Assembly (NCBI GenBank): GCA_965204235.1
Contig: OZ241979.1
Span: 62,001-126,000 of the forward strand
Length of the DNA: 64,000 nt
Source of the DNA: JAJDTQ01 sp965204235
Lineage (GTDB): Bacteria; Desulfobacterota; Binatia; UBA9968; JAJDTQ01
Direction: 5' to 3'
The notes beneath the pieces are model-generated. The model made no database searches. It saw nothing but the letters and a program-made list of their open reading frames with translations, and was not told where the DNA came from. Made by a program: the position numbers and the translations under genes. Shown here one piece after another: positions 1 to 8,801 of the stretch; the first letter of the stretch is position 1; the number at the start of each line of letters is the position of its first letter.

Positions 1-1
1 C

Positions 2-727
2 GTCGCGCTGGCCGCGGGCGCGTTCTCCAAGGGCGCCACGGGCATGGGCCTGCCGCTCATCGCGGTCCCCATCATGGCGGGTTTCCTGGGCGCACAGCAG
101 GCGGTCATCGTCATCACCATCCCCAACATGGTGAGCAACTTCTGGGTGGCGTGGTCCTACCGGTCCGGGGTCCACGGCGTTCCCGGCCTCTTGTGGGCGC
201 TCCTGTCCGGGGCGGTGGGCGTCGCCGCGGGCACGTGGTTCCTGGCCACCTCGGACGAGCGCATGCTGAACCTCGTGCTGGCGGCGTGCGTGGGCGCCTA
301 CCTGGCGCTCCTGGCCTTCCGGATCGAGGTCCGCTTCACCGGCAGGCTGGGGCGCGTGCTCTCGCCCCTCATCGCTGCCGCGGCAGGGGTCTCCCAGGGG
401 GCCGCGGGCATGTCCAGCGCGGTGGTGGCGGCATGGGTGCACGCCTTCCGGCTGGAGAAGGAAGCCTACATCTTCGCGGTATCCACCATGTTCCTGGGCC
501 TGACCGTCATGCACTTCCTCTTCGTGGCGGCCGCGGGGCTGTTCGACCCGCAGCGTCTCGGCCAGGGCGCGCTCGCGCTCGTTCCCATCGCGATCTTCCT
601 GCCCCTGGGCATGCGGGTGACCCGCTACATCGGCAAGGAGTGGTTCAACCGCGTCATCGTGGGTCTGATCGTGGTGATGGAGGTCAAGCTCTTGTGGCAG
701 GGGGCCGCGGCTTACTGGAAGCCTTGA
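2..727 (+). CDS. TauE/SafE-family membrane exporter, 5' end cut off by window
   Basis: This is the C-terminal 241 codons of a multi-pass inner-membrane protein; the reading frame is open to the window edge, so the true start lies upstream. The first visible residues (GAFSKGATGMGLPLIAVP) match the glycine-rich N-terminal half-repeat of TauE/SafE (DUF81) permeases. About six further hydrophobic segments follow, separated by short Arg/Lys-containing loops, and a second repeat begins near AAAGVSQGAAGMSSAVV. Family members move sulfite, sulfoacetate or other organic anions out of the cell; the substrate here cannot be read from sequence. The downstream neighbour, argC, is convergent, so no operon partner is visible. 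The family assignment is fairly secure, the substrate is not. Confidence 0.8.
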   Translation, partial: VALAAGAFSKGATGMGLPLIAVPIMAGFLGAQQAVIVITIPNMVSNFWVAWSYRSGVHGVPGLLWALLSGAVGVAAGTWFLATSDERMLNLVLAACVGAYLALLAFRIEVRFTGRLGRVLSPLIAAAAGVSQGAAGMSSAVVAAWVHAFRLEKEAYIFAVSTMFLGLTVMHFLFVAAAGLFDPQRLGQGALALVPIAIFLPLGMRVTRYIGKEWFNRVIVGLIVVMEVKLLWQGAAAYWKP

Positions 728-820
728 CGCCGCCGGTCCGCGCCGCGCGCGCTCCCGCGGGTCAGCCGCGTCACCCTGCTGCGGGACGGGCGCGTGGTCC
801 GCGCCGTGCGCTCCCGCGGG

Positions 821-1780
821 TCAGCCGGGCAGGTGCGCGGCCTCGGGGAGTCCGAGCATCAGGTTCATGTTCTGTATGGCCGCGCCGCAGGCGCCCTTGC
901 CCAGGTTGTCGAGGATGGCCACCAGCAGCGTGTGGCCGGAAGGGTGGGGCGCTACGTGGAGTTCCACGGCGTTGGTGTCGTTGCAGGCCCGGGGGTCGAA
1001 GCTGTGCTCGTGGACCTCCCGCGGGTCCGGGTGGTGGACCACACGCACGAAGGGTTCGCCGTCGTAGCGCTCCCGGAGGCAGTCCGGGATCGCCGCGGCG
1101 TTGCTCCCCGGGGGCGTCATCCCGAGATGGAGCGGCACCTCCACCCGCATGCCGCAGCGGAACGGTCCCACCGCGGGCACGAACAGCGGCTCCGCGGCGA
1201 GGCCGCTGTAGGCCATCATCTCGGGGACGTGCTTGTGCCGCGCGCCCAGGGAGTAGGGCGCCTCGTAGGGCAGCGAGCGCAAGCCCGCGTCCGCGCCCTC
1301 CCATTTCTCGATCAGCCCCCGCCCGCCGCCCGAGTAGCCCGAGAGGGCGTGGATGGAGACGGGGGCGTCCCGGGACAGCAGTCCCGCGTCCACCAGCGGC
1401 CGGGTCAGGAGGAGGAACGCCGACGGGTAACATCCGGGGTTGGCCACGAAGCGCGCCTCGCGGATGGCCTCGCGCCGGGCCGCATCGAGCTCCGGGAGCC
1501 CGTAGGTCCACCCGCGGGCGACCCGGTGGGCGGTGCTGGCGTCGATGAGGCGGGTCCCGCACGCCTGAGCCCACTCCGCGGCTTCCCGGGCCGCGTCGTC
1601 AGGCAGGCACAGGATGGTCAGGTCCGAGTCTTGCATGGCCCCGCGCCGGGCCGCGTCGTCCTTGCGCCGGCCCTCGTCCAGCACGGACAATTCGATGTCG
1701 CCGCGCCCCGCGAGCCATTCGCGTATGCGCAGTCCCGTGGTGCCCGCGTGGCCATCTATGTAAACTTTGGGCAGCGTCAT
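821..1780 (-). CDS. argC: N-acetyl-gamma-glutamyl-phosphate reductase (short, type 2)
   Basis: ArgC reduces N-acetyl-glutamyl-5-phosphate to the semialdehyde with NADPH in arginine biosynthesis, in the cytoplasm. The N-terminus (KVYIDGHAGTTGLRIREWL) is the nucleotide-binding loop, and the catalytic cysteine is C117 in FVANPGCYPSAF. The histidine-rich SLGARHKHVPEM segment is also typical. At 319 residues it fits the shorter ArgC class of about 310 residues. I chose the ATG at 1780 because it directly precedes the conserved MTLPKVYIDG start; the frame is open 30 codons further upstream, but that part runs into the intergenic repeat. It stands alone, convergent with the TauE gene, with no other arg gene in view. 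Confidence 0.93.
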   Translation of the reverse strand: MTLPKVYIDGHAGTTGLRIREWLAGRGDIELSVLDEGRRKDDAARRGAMQDSDLTILCLPDDAAREAAEWAQACGTRLIDASTAHRVARGWTYGLPELDAARREAIREARFVANPGCYPSAFLLLTRPLVDAGLLSRDAPVSIHALSGYSGGGRGLIEKWEGADAGLRSLPYEAPYSLGARHKHVPEMMAYSGLAAEPLFVPAVGPFRCGMRVEVPLHLGMTPPGSNAAAIPDCLRERYDGEPFVRVVHHPDPREVHEHSFDPRACNDTNAVELHVAPHPSGHTLLVAILDNLGKGACGAAIQNMNLMLGLPEAAHLPG

Positions 1781-1873
1781 GGCGATCCGACGGTCGTTGT
1801 CCCGTGTCGCCTTGGAACCTAACAGATTCCTTTCGATATTGGCATACGGCTTCAGGGACCTCTGATCCACTCC

Positions 1874-1965
1874 GGCTCGAGGCGTCTCTCCCCATGGGAA
1901 AGCGCGTCCTTCGACTCCGCTACGCTACGCTCAGGACGAACGGGGGCAATCGTTCAGGGTTTCCT
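1874..1965 (-). repeat. dispersed intergenic repeat, copy 1
   Basis: This copy lies between argC and the hydrolase gene and reads on the minus strand as a GGAAACCCTGAACGATTGCCC lead-in, the core CGTTCGTCCTGAGCGTAGCG, then GTCGAAGGACGCGCTTTCCC and a GGCG/CGCC-type end. It shares core and flanks with copies near 8.9, 12.4, 28.4, 30.3-30.5, 44.1 and 60.3 kb. The two halves of the core (TTCGTCCTGAGC and a degenerate complement around GTCGAAGGACG) could pair as a hairpin in RNA. The rest of the 295-bp gap holds no supported gene. Confidence 0.85.
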
Positions 1966-2075
1966 TTACGGTTCATCACGGATATTGTTAGGGTGGCTCT
2001 CACACTCCTGCTCAAGGACCTGGGCGAGAAGACCTTCTACGGCGGCTGACCGCGGCGCGAAGGGATGAGGCGACG

Positions 2076-3449
2076 ATGACGACACACACAGCAGGATGGA
2101 TCCCCCCGGAGGAAGTATCGCGCGAGCAGTGCCTGGCCGAGTCCGGCGCGGTGCTGGCCATGCCGGACATCCCCCTCAGGGAGCACGAGGACCTGTTCCG
2201 CGTCCGTGCGGTGGGCATGGACTGGGACATCGGCGCGCAGATCCACGAACCCGAGGACCCCGGAAGGGTCGCCGTGGGCGCGGACGGGCGCAAGGTGGGG
2301 GTCTATCTCCTTTCCGGCGGCGACGGCGACTTCAAGACCATGGCGCCCATGGCGCGGCTTCTGGCCGGCAAGTTCGGCTTCAAGGTGGCCGTCATGACCT
2401 ATCCGGGCCGGCTCTACCTGGACCATCCGTCGCGGGACTGGCCCGGGGACACCATCGGCCCGGACGGCGCCGTCCGCACCCCCATCTGGCTCAGCGGCGA
2501 GCACATCACGCCGGACCAGTACGAGGTGGTGAAGGACCACTCCATCCGTGAACGCTACGGCGCCCGCACGGTGCTCCACGCCAAACCGGACACCACCTTC
2601 TGGCACCGCATGGCGGGTTGGCCCGCGGCCTTCGAGGAGGGCGGCAAGCAGGCGATGGCGCGGAACCTCCCGGAAGGAGAGTATTCCATCTACGTCCACG
2701 GCCACTCCACCGGCGGCCCCTTCGTCTTCATGCTGTCCCAGCGGACGCCCAACGTGGCGGGCGTCGTGGCCGTCGAGAACTCCGCCTTCGGCTATGTCAA
2801 CGAGGCCAAGCTGGCGGAGATCGGCTCCCTGGGGGCCATCGGCGACTACGCCCGGAGGGTGACCGAGACCCGGCGGGTGGACCCCTTCCACGAGCTCTAC
2901 ATCCGCACCTGGCGCGACAAGGCGCGCTACATCGGGCCGGAGAAGCTGGGCCAGGAGGGGCCGGTGGCGCTGATGCGGCTGCCGCTGGTGATCGAGGAGG
3001 TGATGGAGGCGTGGGAGGCGGCCCGGGCCCGGCCCCAGTTCAAGTGCGAGTACGTGGTCAGCACCAACATCGAGCCGTCCCTGGAAGAAGCCGCCCGGGT
3101 CTCGGCCCGGCGCATGGGCCTGGACGCGGAGGAGACCCGGGCGCTGGTGCAGCGTTACCTCGGCTACGGACGCGAGCTTCGGGGTCCCGGCGTCAAGCCG
3201 GTGCCGCCGGTCCTCTTCTGCGTCACCAAGGACAGCCGGGACCACGACGCCGCCACCTACCGGAGCCTGGTGATGCCCATGTACGCCCGCATGGACCCGC
3301 CGCCCAGGACCGCCCTGGTCCACTTCCAGGCCGGCGTCCACTCCTACTGGAAACCGGAGGCCGACCTGCCCCTGGGCGTCGCCCCGGTCGCGGCCAAGAC
3401 TTGGCATGACGCGGTCATGGGCGGCTATTTCCTGCCGGGAAACGGCTGA
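2076..3449 (+). CDS. alpha/beta-hydrolase-like protein of unknown substrate
   Basis: A 457-residue cytoplasmic protein without signal peptide or membrane segment. Residues 209-214 read GHSTGG, a G-x-S-x-G nucleophile elbow with Ser211 as the likely nucleophile, placed after a strand-like segment (EYSIYVH) as in alpha/beta hydrolases. A histidine near the C-terminus (FQAGVHSYWKPE) is a plausible third catalytic residue. An early segment (VGVYLLSGGDGDFKTMAPMARLL) has the look of the beta-3/oxyanion region. I do not recognise the closer family. The lone position, between intergenic repeats on both sides, gives no pathway clue. The fold is inferred from motif order only; substrate and reaction are unknown. 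Confidence 0.7.
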   Translation: MTTHTAGWIPPEEVSREQCLAESGAVLAMPDIPLREHEDLFRVRAVGMDWDIGAQIHEPEDPGRVAVGADGRKVGVYLLSGGDGDFKTMAPMARLLAGKFGFKVAVMTYPGRLYLDHPSRDWPGDTIGPDGAVRTPIWLSGEHITPDQYEVVKDHSIRERYGARTVLHAKPDTTFWHRMAGWPAAFEEGGKQAMARNLPEGEYSIYVHGHSTGGPFVFMLSQRTPNVAGVVAVENSAFGYVNEAKLAEIGSLGAIGDYARRVTETRRVDPFHELYIRTWRDKARYIGPEKLGQEGPVALMRLPLVIEEVMEAWEAARARPQFKCEYVVSTNIEPSLEEAARVSARRMGLDAEETRALVQRYLGYGRELRGPGVKPVPPVLFCVTKDSRDHDAATYRSLVMPMYARMDPPPRTALVHFQAGVHSYWKPEADLPLGVAPVAAKTWHDAVMGGYFLPGNG

Positions 3450-3506
3450 GGGCGTGTCGGAGACCGGGCGCATGACGGTGAGAGACCAGGGACAGGACGA
3501 ACCGGG

Positions 3507-3993
3507 GCACCGGTTCGGTATGTCGGCTCTTCCGGCTTTCGTGTGGGTAAGGTGGGAGGGAAAGGGGAGCGACAGGGGTCATGCTGTAATTGCTCCGCTT
3601 CTGCGGCACCTGCTCCGGCAGGCAGTAAGCCGGGACGCAGGCATCGCGGACACCTACCCCGTCATTCCCGCGAAAGCGGGAATCCAGTCAGTCAGCGCTT
3701 TCATGGATTCAGGAATCTCGTACCCAACCAACCAGTGGACACCGTAACGTTTTGTGAGTGCTTATTCTTGTGTTGCCAGATCCGCGGAACAGGATTCTAC
3801 GTGACACCGGCATGCAGGGCGCCATAGGGTTTGGTCGGAAGGATGGATTCCCGCTTTCGCGGGAATGACGGAGGTGGGCTTTCGCGGCTTTTGTGTGGCA
3901 GGATTTTCCGGGGATGGGAATCGGACCTCATCGCGTGGGAGGGGAGCCATAACCCACACAAAAGCCGGAAGAGCCGAAACTTGCAAGTCCGGT
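3507..3993. repeat. MITE-like structure with imperfect terminal inverted repeats
   Basis: A 690-bp gap (3450-4139) has no supportable gene but is highly structured. Positions 3523-3548 and the reverse complement of 3951-3976 match at 25 of 26 bases (the arm contains GGCTCTTCCGGCTTT), and similarity extends outward with small gaps to a shared GCACCGG at about 3507 and 3993. A further perfect 14-bp inverted partner of the right arm occurs at 3885-3898. Another inverted pair is nested inside. No transposase is encoded, so this would be a non-autonomous element or a long stem-loop. I could not identify a clear target-site duplication. Confidence 0.6.
3661..3869. repeat. inverted pair of GTCATTCCCGCGAAAGCGGG repeats
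   Basis: A 26-bp unit at 3661-3686 (GTCATTCCCGCGAAAGCGGG plus AATCCA) occurs as its exact reverse complement at 3844-3869. Each unit is itself a hairpin: ATTCCCGC, loop GAAA, GCGGGAAT. This motif is a widely known REP-like intergenic palindrome in many bacterial genomes. The pair sits inside the larger inverted-repeat structure of this gap. Confidence 0.85.
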
Positions 3994-4139
3994 GCAAGCC
4001 GGCTGAGGGTCGCGAGCGCCGTCGAGGAACCAGGGGCTGAAGACGGGTGAGAGAGTACGATTTTCCCAACGGCCGGGGCGCCCGCCGGAGCGGGCCGACC
4101 GTTTCCAGGTGAGTCGGCCGTCGGGAAGGGGGGTGCAGC

Positions 4140-5255
4140 ATGGCCAGGAACGGGTATCGGGTGTTCGACAGCGACATGCACGTTTATGACGCCCAGGACC
4201 TCTACCAGAAGTACATGGACCCCAGGTGGGGCGAGCGCATCCCGGTGGGCAAGGCTCGCACCAAGCACGGGCGCATCGAGTTCGGCTTGGGCGACGGCCG
4301 GGTGCTGCGGCCGCGGGAGAAGCTGCTGGAGCACGGCGAGGACCAGGTGGCGGACCGCTATGCCTATGCCCTGGAGCACGGCTACGATGCGCCGTCGCAG
4401 GTGGTGGCCATGGACAACGAGGGGCTGGACGTGGCCGTCATGTTCCGCACCTCCCCGCTCCATTGCGACGACAGCTTCGAGCCCGAGTACGCCAACGACC
4501 TGTGCCGGGCTTGGAACGACTGGATCGCGGACTTCTGCAAGGAACGGCCCGAGCGCCTGAAGGCGTCGGGGTTGTTGACGCTGCACGACGTGGACCTGGC
4601 GGTGGACGAGGCCCGGCGGGCGGTGACGGAGTTGGGAGCGGTGGGCCTCTCCGTATGCCCGGAACCGGTCAACGGACGGCGCATCCACGACCGTTACTTC
4701 GACCCGCTGTGGGCGGAGATCGACCGGCTGAAGGCGCCGTTGTGCTTCCACCCACCGGCAAACCCCAAGCAGCGGCAGGTGGCGCGGGAGTTCCACGGCC
4801 ATCCCAACTCCAGCGTCATCGCCATGGCGCTGCGCAACCCCGTCGAACTGCAACTGGCGGTGTCCGCGTTCTGCGGGGGCGGCGTGCTGGAGAAGTTCCC
4901 CACCCTGAAAGTGGCCTTCCTCGAAGGGAACTGCGCATGGCTTCCGTGGCTGCTGTACCGCCTGGACGAAAGGGCAGAGCTCCACGGCGCCCTCACCGAC
5001 GTGCCCCTGTCCCGAAAGCCCAGCGAATACTTCCTGGACCAGTGCTACATATCCGTGGACGTGGACGAGTACCTGGTCACCGACGTCATCTCGCGCCTGG
5101 GGGACGACAACATCGTCCTCTCCACCGACTATCCCCACATCGACGCCCACTACCCGCACGCGGTGGAGGAGTTCATGGAGACTCCGGGGCTGGCCGAGAG
5201 CTCCCTCGGGAAGATCCTCTGGGACAACTGCGCGCGGCTCTACGGCGTGGGTTGA
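4140..5255 (+). CDS. amidohydrolase_2-family metal-dependent hydrolase (paralogue 1)
   Basis: A 371-residue TIM-barrel hydrolase of the amidohydrolase_2 (PF04909) type, a family covering decarboxylases and hydrolases of aromatic or lactone substrates. It opens with VFDSDMHVYD, the D-x-H-like metal motif at the first strand; the mid region has LCFHPPANP, then AFLEGNCAWLPWLLYRLDE. The C-terminus has STDYPHIDAHYPHAVEE and KILWDNCARLYG, all family signatures. The ATG follows a GGAAGGGGGGT ribosome-binding site. It is most like the protein at 12.6 kb (both start MARNG and share DLY..YMDP.WGERIP), suggesting duplication. The substrate is unknown; the epimerase and second amidohydrolase downstream on the same strand may be co-transcribed. 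Confidence 0.88.
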   Translation: MARNGYRVFDSDMHVYDAQDLYQKYMDPRWGERIPVGKARTKHGRIEFGLGDGRVLRPREKLLEHGEDQVADRYAYALEHGYDAPSQVVAMDNEGLDVAVMFRTSPLHCDDSFEPEYANDLCRAWNDWIADFCKERPERLKASGLLTLHDVDLAVDEARRAVTELGAVGLSVCPEPVNGRRIHDRYFDPLWAEIDRLKAPLCFHPPANPKQRQVAREFHGHPNSSVIAMALRNPVELQLAVSAFCGGGVLEKFPTLKVAFLEGNCAWLPWLLYRLDERAELHGALTDVPLSRKPSEYFLDQCYISVDVDEYLVTDVISRLGDDNIVLSTDYPHIDAHYPHAVEEFMETPGLAESSLGKILWDNCARLYGVG

Positions 5256-5389
5256 ACCGGGCTTGCGCCGCCCGTGCCGGGACTCCCGCACGGCCGCGGT
5301 CGCCGGGACGGAGGTCCGCCGCGGCCTTCCCCGGCGTCCGCGGCCCCGACATGTTCCAAACCCTGCGGCGTCCGTGCTAGATTGCCGGC

Positions 5390-6346
5390 ATGACGACTCT
5401 CGTCACCGGCAGCGGGCTCATCGGCGTCTCGTTCGGGGCCTTCGCCGCGGCGCGTGGCGAGCGCCTGGTGTTCTTCGACTACGCGCCCAGGCACGACTTC
5501 CTGAAGCGCAAGCTCGGTTCCGCGGACTTCGTGTCGCTCCGGGGGGACGTGCTGGACTTGCCCGCGCTCGTCGGGGCCATCCGGGCCTGCCGCGCGGATA
5601 CGGTGCTCCACACCGCGGCGATCATCGCCGGGCGCGTGGCCCGGGAGGGCTACTGGGCCTTCCAGGTCAACATCCAGGGCGCCATCAACGTGGCCGAGGC
5701 GGCGCGGTTGACCGGGGTCCGGCGGGTGGTGCACGTGAGCACCCTGAGCGTGTACGACCGTGCACGGGAAGGGTCGGGGCCGGTGGCCGAGACGCTCCAG
5801 CGGGGCGACAGCACGGCCTACGGCAACTCCAAGGCGGTCCAGGAGCTGGTGCTGGAGGCGTACCAGGGGATCCACGGCTTCGAGCTCATGGTGGTGCGGC
5901 TGGCCCACGTGTTCGGCCTGGGCCATTTCCGGGGAGGGGCGGAGAGCGGCGCCGTCACCCATGAGTTGCTCGCCTGCGGCCGGGAGGGCAGGGCGGCCCG
6001 GATCGAGCGGCGCCAGACGAGGCCGCTGGAGCGCATCTACGCCAAGGACGCGGGTCGGGCGGTGGACTTGGCGGCCACCGCGCCCGCGCCCCCGGTGAAC
6101 GTGTTCAACGTGGGCGTCGGCCGGGTGACGACCTTCGACGAGTTGCTGGCCGAGGCAAGGGCCATCTACCCAGGGCTGGAGGTGGAGGTCGTGCCGGACG
6201 GGTCTCCGCAGGAGGGGGCGAAGCAGCCCCTCGACATCACCCGGGCCAGGCAATGCCTGGGATGGGAGCCCCGGTTCACCCTGGGCTCGGCGCTGCGCGA
6301 CTACGCAAGCGACCTGGAGGCGCTGGAGACAGAGGGAAGCTCATGA
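5390..6346 (+). CDS. NAD(P)-dependent epimerase/dehydratase (extended SDR)
   Basis: A 318-residue extended short-chain dehydrogenase. The Rossmann loop is at the extreme N-terminus (TTLVTGSGLIGVSFGAFAA). The catalytic Tyr/Lys pair lies in AYGNSKAVQELV, with the upstream serine in VVHVSTLSVYDRA. The C-terminal third (VFNVGVGRVTTFDELLAEA) is the substrate-binding lobe typical of sugar-nucleotide epimerases. The acceptor may instead be a small catabolic intermediate, given the neighbours. Its stop codon overlaps the start of the next amidohydrolase gene (ATGA), so the two are translationally coupled and probably act in one pathway. Confidence 0.88.
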   Translation: MTTLVTGSGLIGVSFGAFAAARGERLVFFDYAPRHDFLKRKLGSADFVSLRGDVLDLPALVGAIRACRADTVLHTAAIIAGRVAREGYWAFQVNIQGAINVAEAARLTGVRRVVHVSTLSVYDRAREGSGPVAETLQRGDSTAYGNSKAVQELVLEAYQGIHGFELMVVRLAHVFGLGHFRGGAESGAVTHELLACGREGRAARIERRQTRPLERIYAKDAGRAVDLAATAPAPPVNVFNVGVGRVTTFDELLAEARAIYPGLEVEVVPDGSPQEGAKQPLDITRARQCLGWEPRFTLGSALRDYASDLEALETEGSS

Positions 6347-7449
6347 AGGACGGACTGAAGGTCATGGACTCCGACATGCACGTGCGCGAGCCCGCGGACC
6401 TGTGGGAGAAGTACATGGAGCCCGAGTGGCGCGACCGGGCGCCGAAGGTCCTGAGCGCGGCCACGCGCAGCTCGGCCATGGTCATGCTGGACGGGAAGAT
6501 CCTCAAGGGCTACCCGCCGTCCTACCGCGGCGGCATATTCGACGCCACGCGCATCGACGCGGAGATCGCCGACGCCCGGGCCCGGGGCTTCGACGGCGTC
6601 TCGCAGCTCGACGCCATGGAGAAGGAGGGGTTGGACCTGGCCGTCATGTATCCGTCCATCGGCCTGGGCGTGATGATGCGCGACGACCTGGACCCCAGGC
6701 TCGGGGCCGCGGTGGCGCGGGCTTACAACAACTGGCTCCACGACTTCTGCCGGACCGAGCCCGGGCGCATGAAGGGCGCCGCCATGATCTCGCTCCACGA
6801 CGTCACCGAGGCCGCCCGGGAGGCCCGGCGCGCGGTGGAGGACCTGGGCTTCGTGGCCGTGTTCGCCCGTCCGGAGCCGCTGCGCTCCATGCCCTGGCAT
6901 TCGCGCTACTACGATACCCTGTGGTCCACCCTGGAGGAGTTGGGCGTCCCCATGGGCTTCCATTCCGCGGCTTCCGCGGGCGAGGTGAGGCAGATGGGCG
7001 ACGTGTTCGGCGACGACCTGCTGCTGCGCCACATCTGCGAACACCCCATGTCCAACATGATGGCCATGGTCGACGTCATCGGCGGCGGGGTGCTGGAGCG
7101 TCACCCCAGGCTCAAGGTGGCGTTCCTCGAATGCTACTGCGGCTGGGTCTCGTTCCTGCTGCACCGCATGGACGGCGCCATGGAGAAGGCCCGACGCCGG
7201 AACGTCTCGGAGTTGAAGCCGAGCGAGTTCTTCAAGCGGCAATGCTGGATCTCCACCGAGTCCGAGAAGGAGCTGGCCATGGTCGCGGAGCTCATCGGCG
7301 ACGACAACATCGTCTATTCCACCGACTACCCCCACGGCGACTCGGACTACCCCCACGCGGTGGAAGAGTTCCTGGAAGTCGAAGGCGTCTCCCGGGAGAC
7401 CAAGAAGAAGATCCTCTGGGACAACTGCGCGCGGTTGTACGACCTCTGA
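6343..7449 (+). CDS. amidohydrolase_2-family metal-dependent hydrolase (paralogue 2)
   Basis: A 368-residue amidohydrolase_2 protein starting MKDGLKVMDSDMHVREPADL. Family signatures are the N-terminal DSDMHV, AFLECYCGWVSFLLHRMD in the middle, and STDYPHGDSDYPHAVEE and KILWDNCARLYDL at the end. The ATG at 6343 was chosen because it overlaps the upstream stop as ATGA and aligns with the paralogues; the open frame continues upstream only through the epimerase coding region. It resembles the minus-strand paralogue that ends 24 bp away more than the MARNG-type pair (both have a YSTDYPH or FSTDYPH, HSD/GDS motif and an FHS or FHE segment). Substrate unknown. Confidence 0.88.
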   Translation: MKDGLKVMDSDMHVREPADLWEKYMEPEWRDRAPKVLSAATRSSAMVMLDGKILKGYPPSYRGGIFDATRIDAEIADARARGFDGVSQLDAMEKEGLDLAVMYPSIGLGVMMRDDLDPRLGAAVARAYNNWLHDFCRTEPGRMKGAAMISLHDVTEAAREARRAVEDLGFVAVFARPEPLRSMPWHSRYYDTLWSTLEELGVPMGFHSAASAGEVRQMGDVFGDDLLLRHICEHPMSNMMAMVDVIGGGVLERHPRLKVAFLECYCGWVSFLLHRMDGAMEKARRRNVSELKPSEFFKRQCWISTESEKELAMVAELIGDDNIVYSTDYPHGDSDYPHAVEEFLEVEGVSRETKKKILWDNCARLYDL

Positions 7450-7473
7450 GGGGGGGAGGTCGGACCGGGTCCC

Positions 7474-8610
7474 CTACGCTTCGATGCCGTAGAACCTGGC
7501 GCAGTTGTCCCACAGGATCTTGCGGGCGTTCTCCACCGGGAGTTCCTGTTGCAGGAAGGCGTCCACCGCGTGGGGGAACTCCGAGTCGCTGTGGGGGTAG
7601 TCGGTGGAGAAGACGATGTTGTCGTCGCCCATGAGCTGGATGACCGCGCCCACCTCCCGCTCTTCGCCCTCGCACCCGATGACGCACTGGCGCCGGAAGT
7701 ACTCGCTGGGCTTCATGGTAAGCATGGGCGCGTCCGCGGCGCCCAACTGGCCCCAGTGGGTGTCCATGCGGCTCAGCCACGACGGCGCCCAGCCGCAGTT
7801 GCATTCCAGGAACGCCACTTTGAGCCGGGGAAAGCGCTCGAGCACGCCGCCGACGATGATGTCCACCATGGTCACCATCTGTCCGGTGACGTGGCTGCAG
7901 ATGTGGCGCATGAGGCGGTTGTTCTGGCCGAAGCGCTCGATGTGGGGGTAGTGGCCCGAGTTGGTGCATTCGTGGAAGCCCACGGGCACGCCCAGCTCTT
8001 CGAGTTCGGCCCACAGGGGCTCCCAGTAGAGGCTGAACCAGGTGTGGCCGGGCAGGGGAGTGGCCCGCAGGAACGCGGTGACGAAGCCCAACTCCTTCAC
8101 CGCGCGCCGGGCTTCGCGCACCGCCAGCGAGACGTCGTGGGGCGGCAGCAGGGCGGCCCCCTTGAGGCGCGCCGGGTCTTCCTGGCAGAAGTCGTAGAGC
8201 CAGTTGTTGTAGGCCCGGCAGATGGCCTCGGCCAGCAGCGGGTCCATGTCCGGCACGGTCATGACGTGCAGGCACGCGGTGGGGAACAGCACCGCGGCGT
8301 CCAGCCCCTCGATCTCCATGGCCTCGAGCTGGGACTTGGAGTCGAAGCCCCGGGCGCGGGCGAAGGCGATCTCGTCATGCCGCGTGGACTGGCGCCGCTT
8401 GCCGATCATGCGCGCGTCCGCGGCCAGGGCAGGGCTCTTGGCCCGGGGCTCCTTGCCGTCCAGCAGCAGCAGGTTGAAATCCCCCCGGCTCGGCACGTTG
8501 ACGACCCTCGGCGCGTGCTGTTTGTAGGGCGCCTCCACGTAGTCGTCCCAGAGGTCCGGCGGCTCCATGATGTGCATGTCGGAGTCGAGAATCCTGAGTC
8601 CGTTCTTCAT
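7474..8610 (-). CDS. amidohydrolase_2-family metal-dependent hydrolase (paralogue 3)
   Basis: A 378-residue member of the same family, convergent with paralogue 2. It begins MKNGLRILDSDMHIMEPPDLWDDYVE. AFLECNCGWAPSWLSRMDTHW lies in the second half and FSTDYPHSDSEFPHAVDAFL plus KILWDNCARFYG near the end. The metal-binding D-x-H, the barrel His of VGFHECTN and the late Asp/His of TDYPH are all present, so it should be active. The gap to paralogue 2 (7450-7473) is G/C-rich and could hold a shared weak terminator, but I see no clear hairpin with a T-tract. Confidence 0.88.
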   Translation of the reverse strand: MKNGLRILDSDMHIMEPPDLWDDYVEAPYKQHAPRVVNVPSRGDFNLLLLDGKEPRAKSPALAADARMIGKRRQSTRHDEIAFARARGFDSKSQLEAMEIEGLDAAVLFPTACLHVMTVPDMDPLLAEAICRAYNNWLYDFCQEDPARLKGAALLPPHDVSLAVREARRAVKELGFVTAFLRATPLPGHTWFSLYWEPLWAELEELGVPVGFHECTNSGHYPHIERFGQNNRLMRHICSHVTGQMVTMVDIIVGGVLERFPRLKVAFLECNCGWAPSWLSRMDTHWGQLGAADAPMLTMKPSEYFRRQCVIGCEGEEREVGAVIQLMGDDNIVFSTDYPHSDSEFPHAVDAFLQQELPVENARKILWDNCARFYGIEA

Positions 8611-8801
8611 CGAGATCCCTCCCTGGCGCGGTTGGCTGCCCAGGTCGAATACCGTTGCCGGCGCCGGGAGTCAAACCGGGCCGCGGCTCGGCAGCGGCGA
8701 ACCCGCAGTGGACGTCGTGGCCGCGGCCCATCCGGACCGCCCGCAGTCCCGCCGGAAGTCCGGGCCGCCGTCGGTTCCTTTGACTCGCCTGCCGGGAGAC
8801 C

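Noticed and set aside
151..1548. Long open frames inside the TauE and argC region (for example 465 codons on the plus strand)
   Set aside because: They are Arg/Gly/Pro-rich shadows of the real genes, as is usual in DNA of this GC content, and carry no motif.
3406..3827. Small open frames in the gap after the hydrolase gene
   Set aside because: They run through repeat sequence, differ in frame and have no ribosome-binding site.
3661..3869. Possible CRISPR repeat pair
   Set aside because: Only two units, in opposite orientation and without regular spacers; it is a known REP-like palindrome type.
3950..4040. Cobalamin-riboswitch-like text (GCAAGTCCGGTGCAAGCCGG)
   Set aside because: The short similarity lacks the conserved B12-box and helices, and most of the segment is explained by the terminal inverted repeat.
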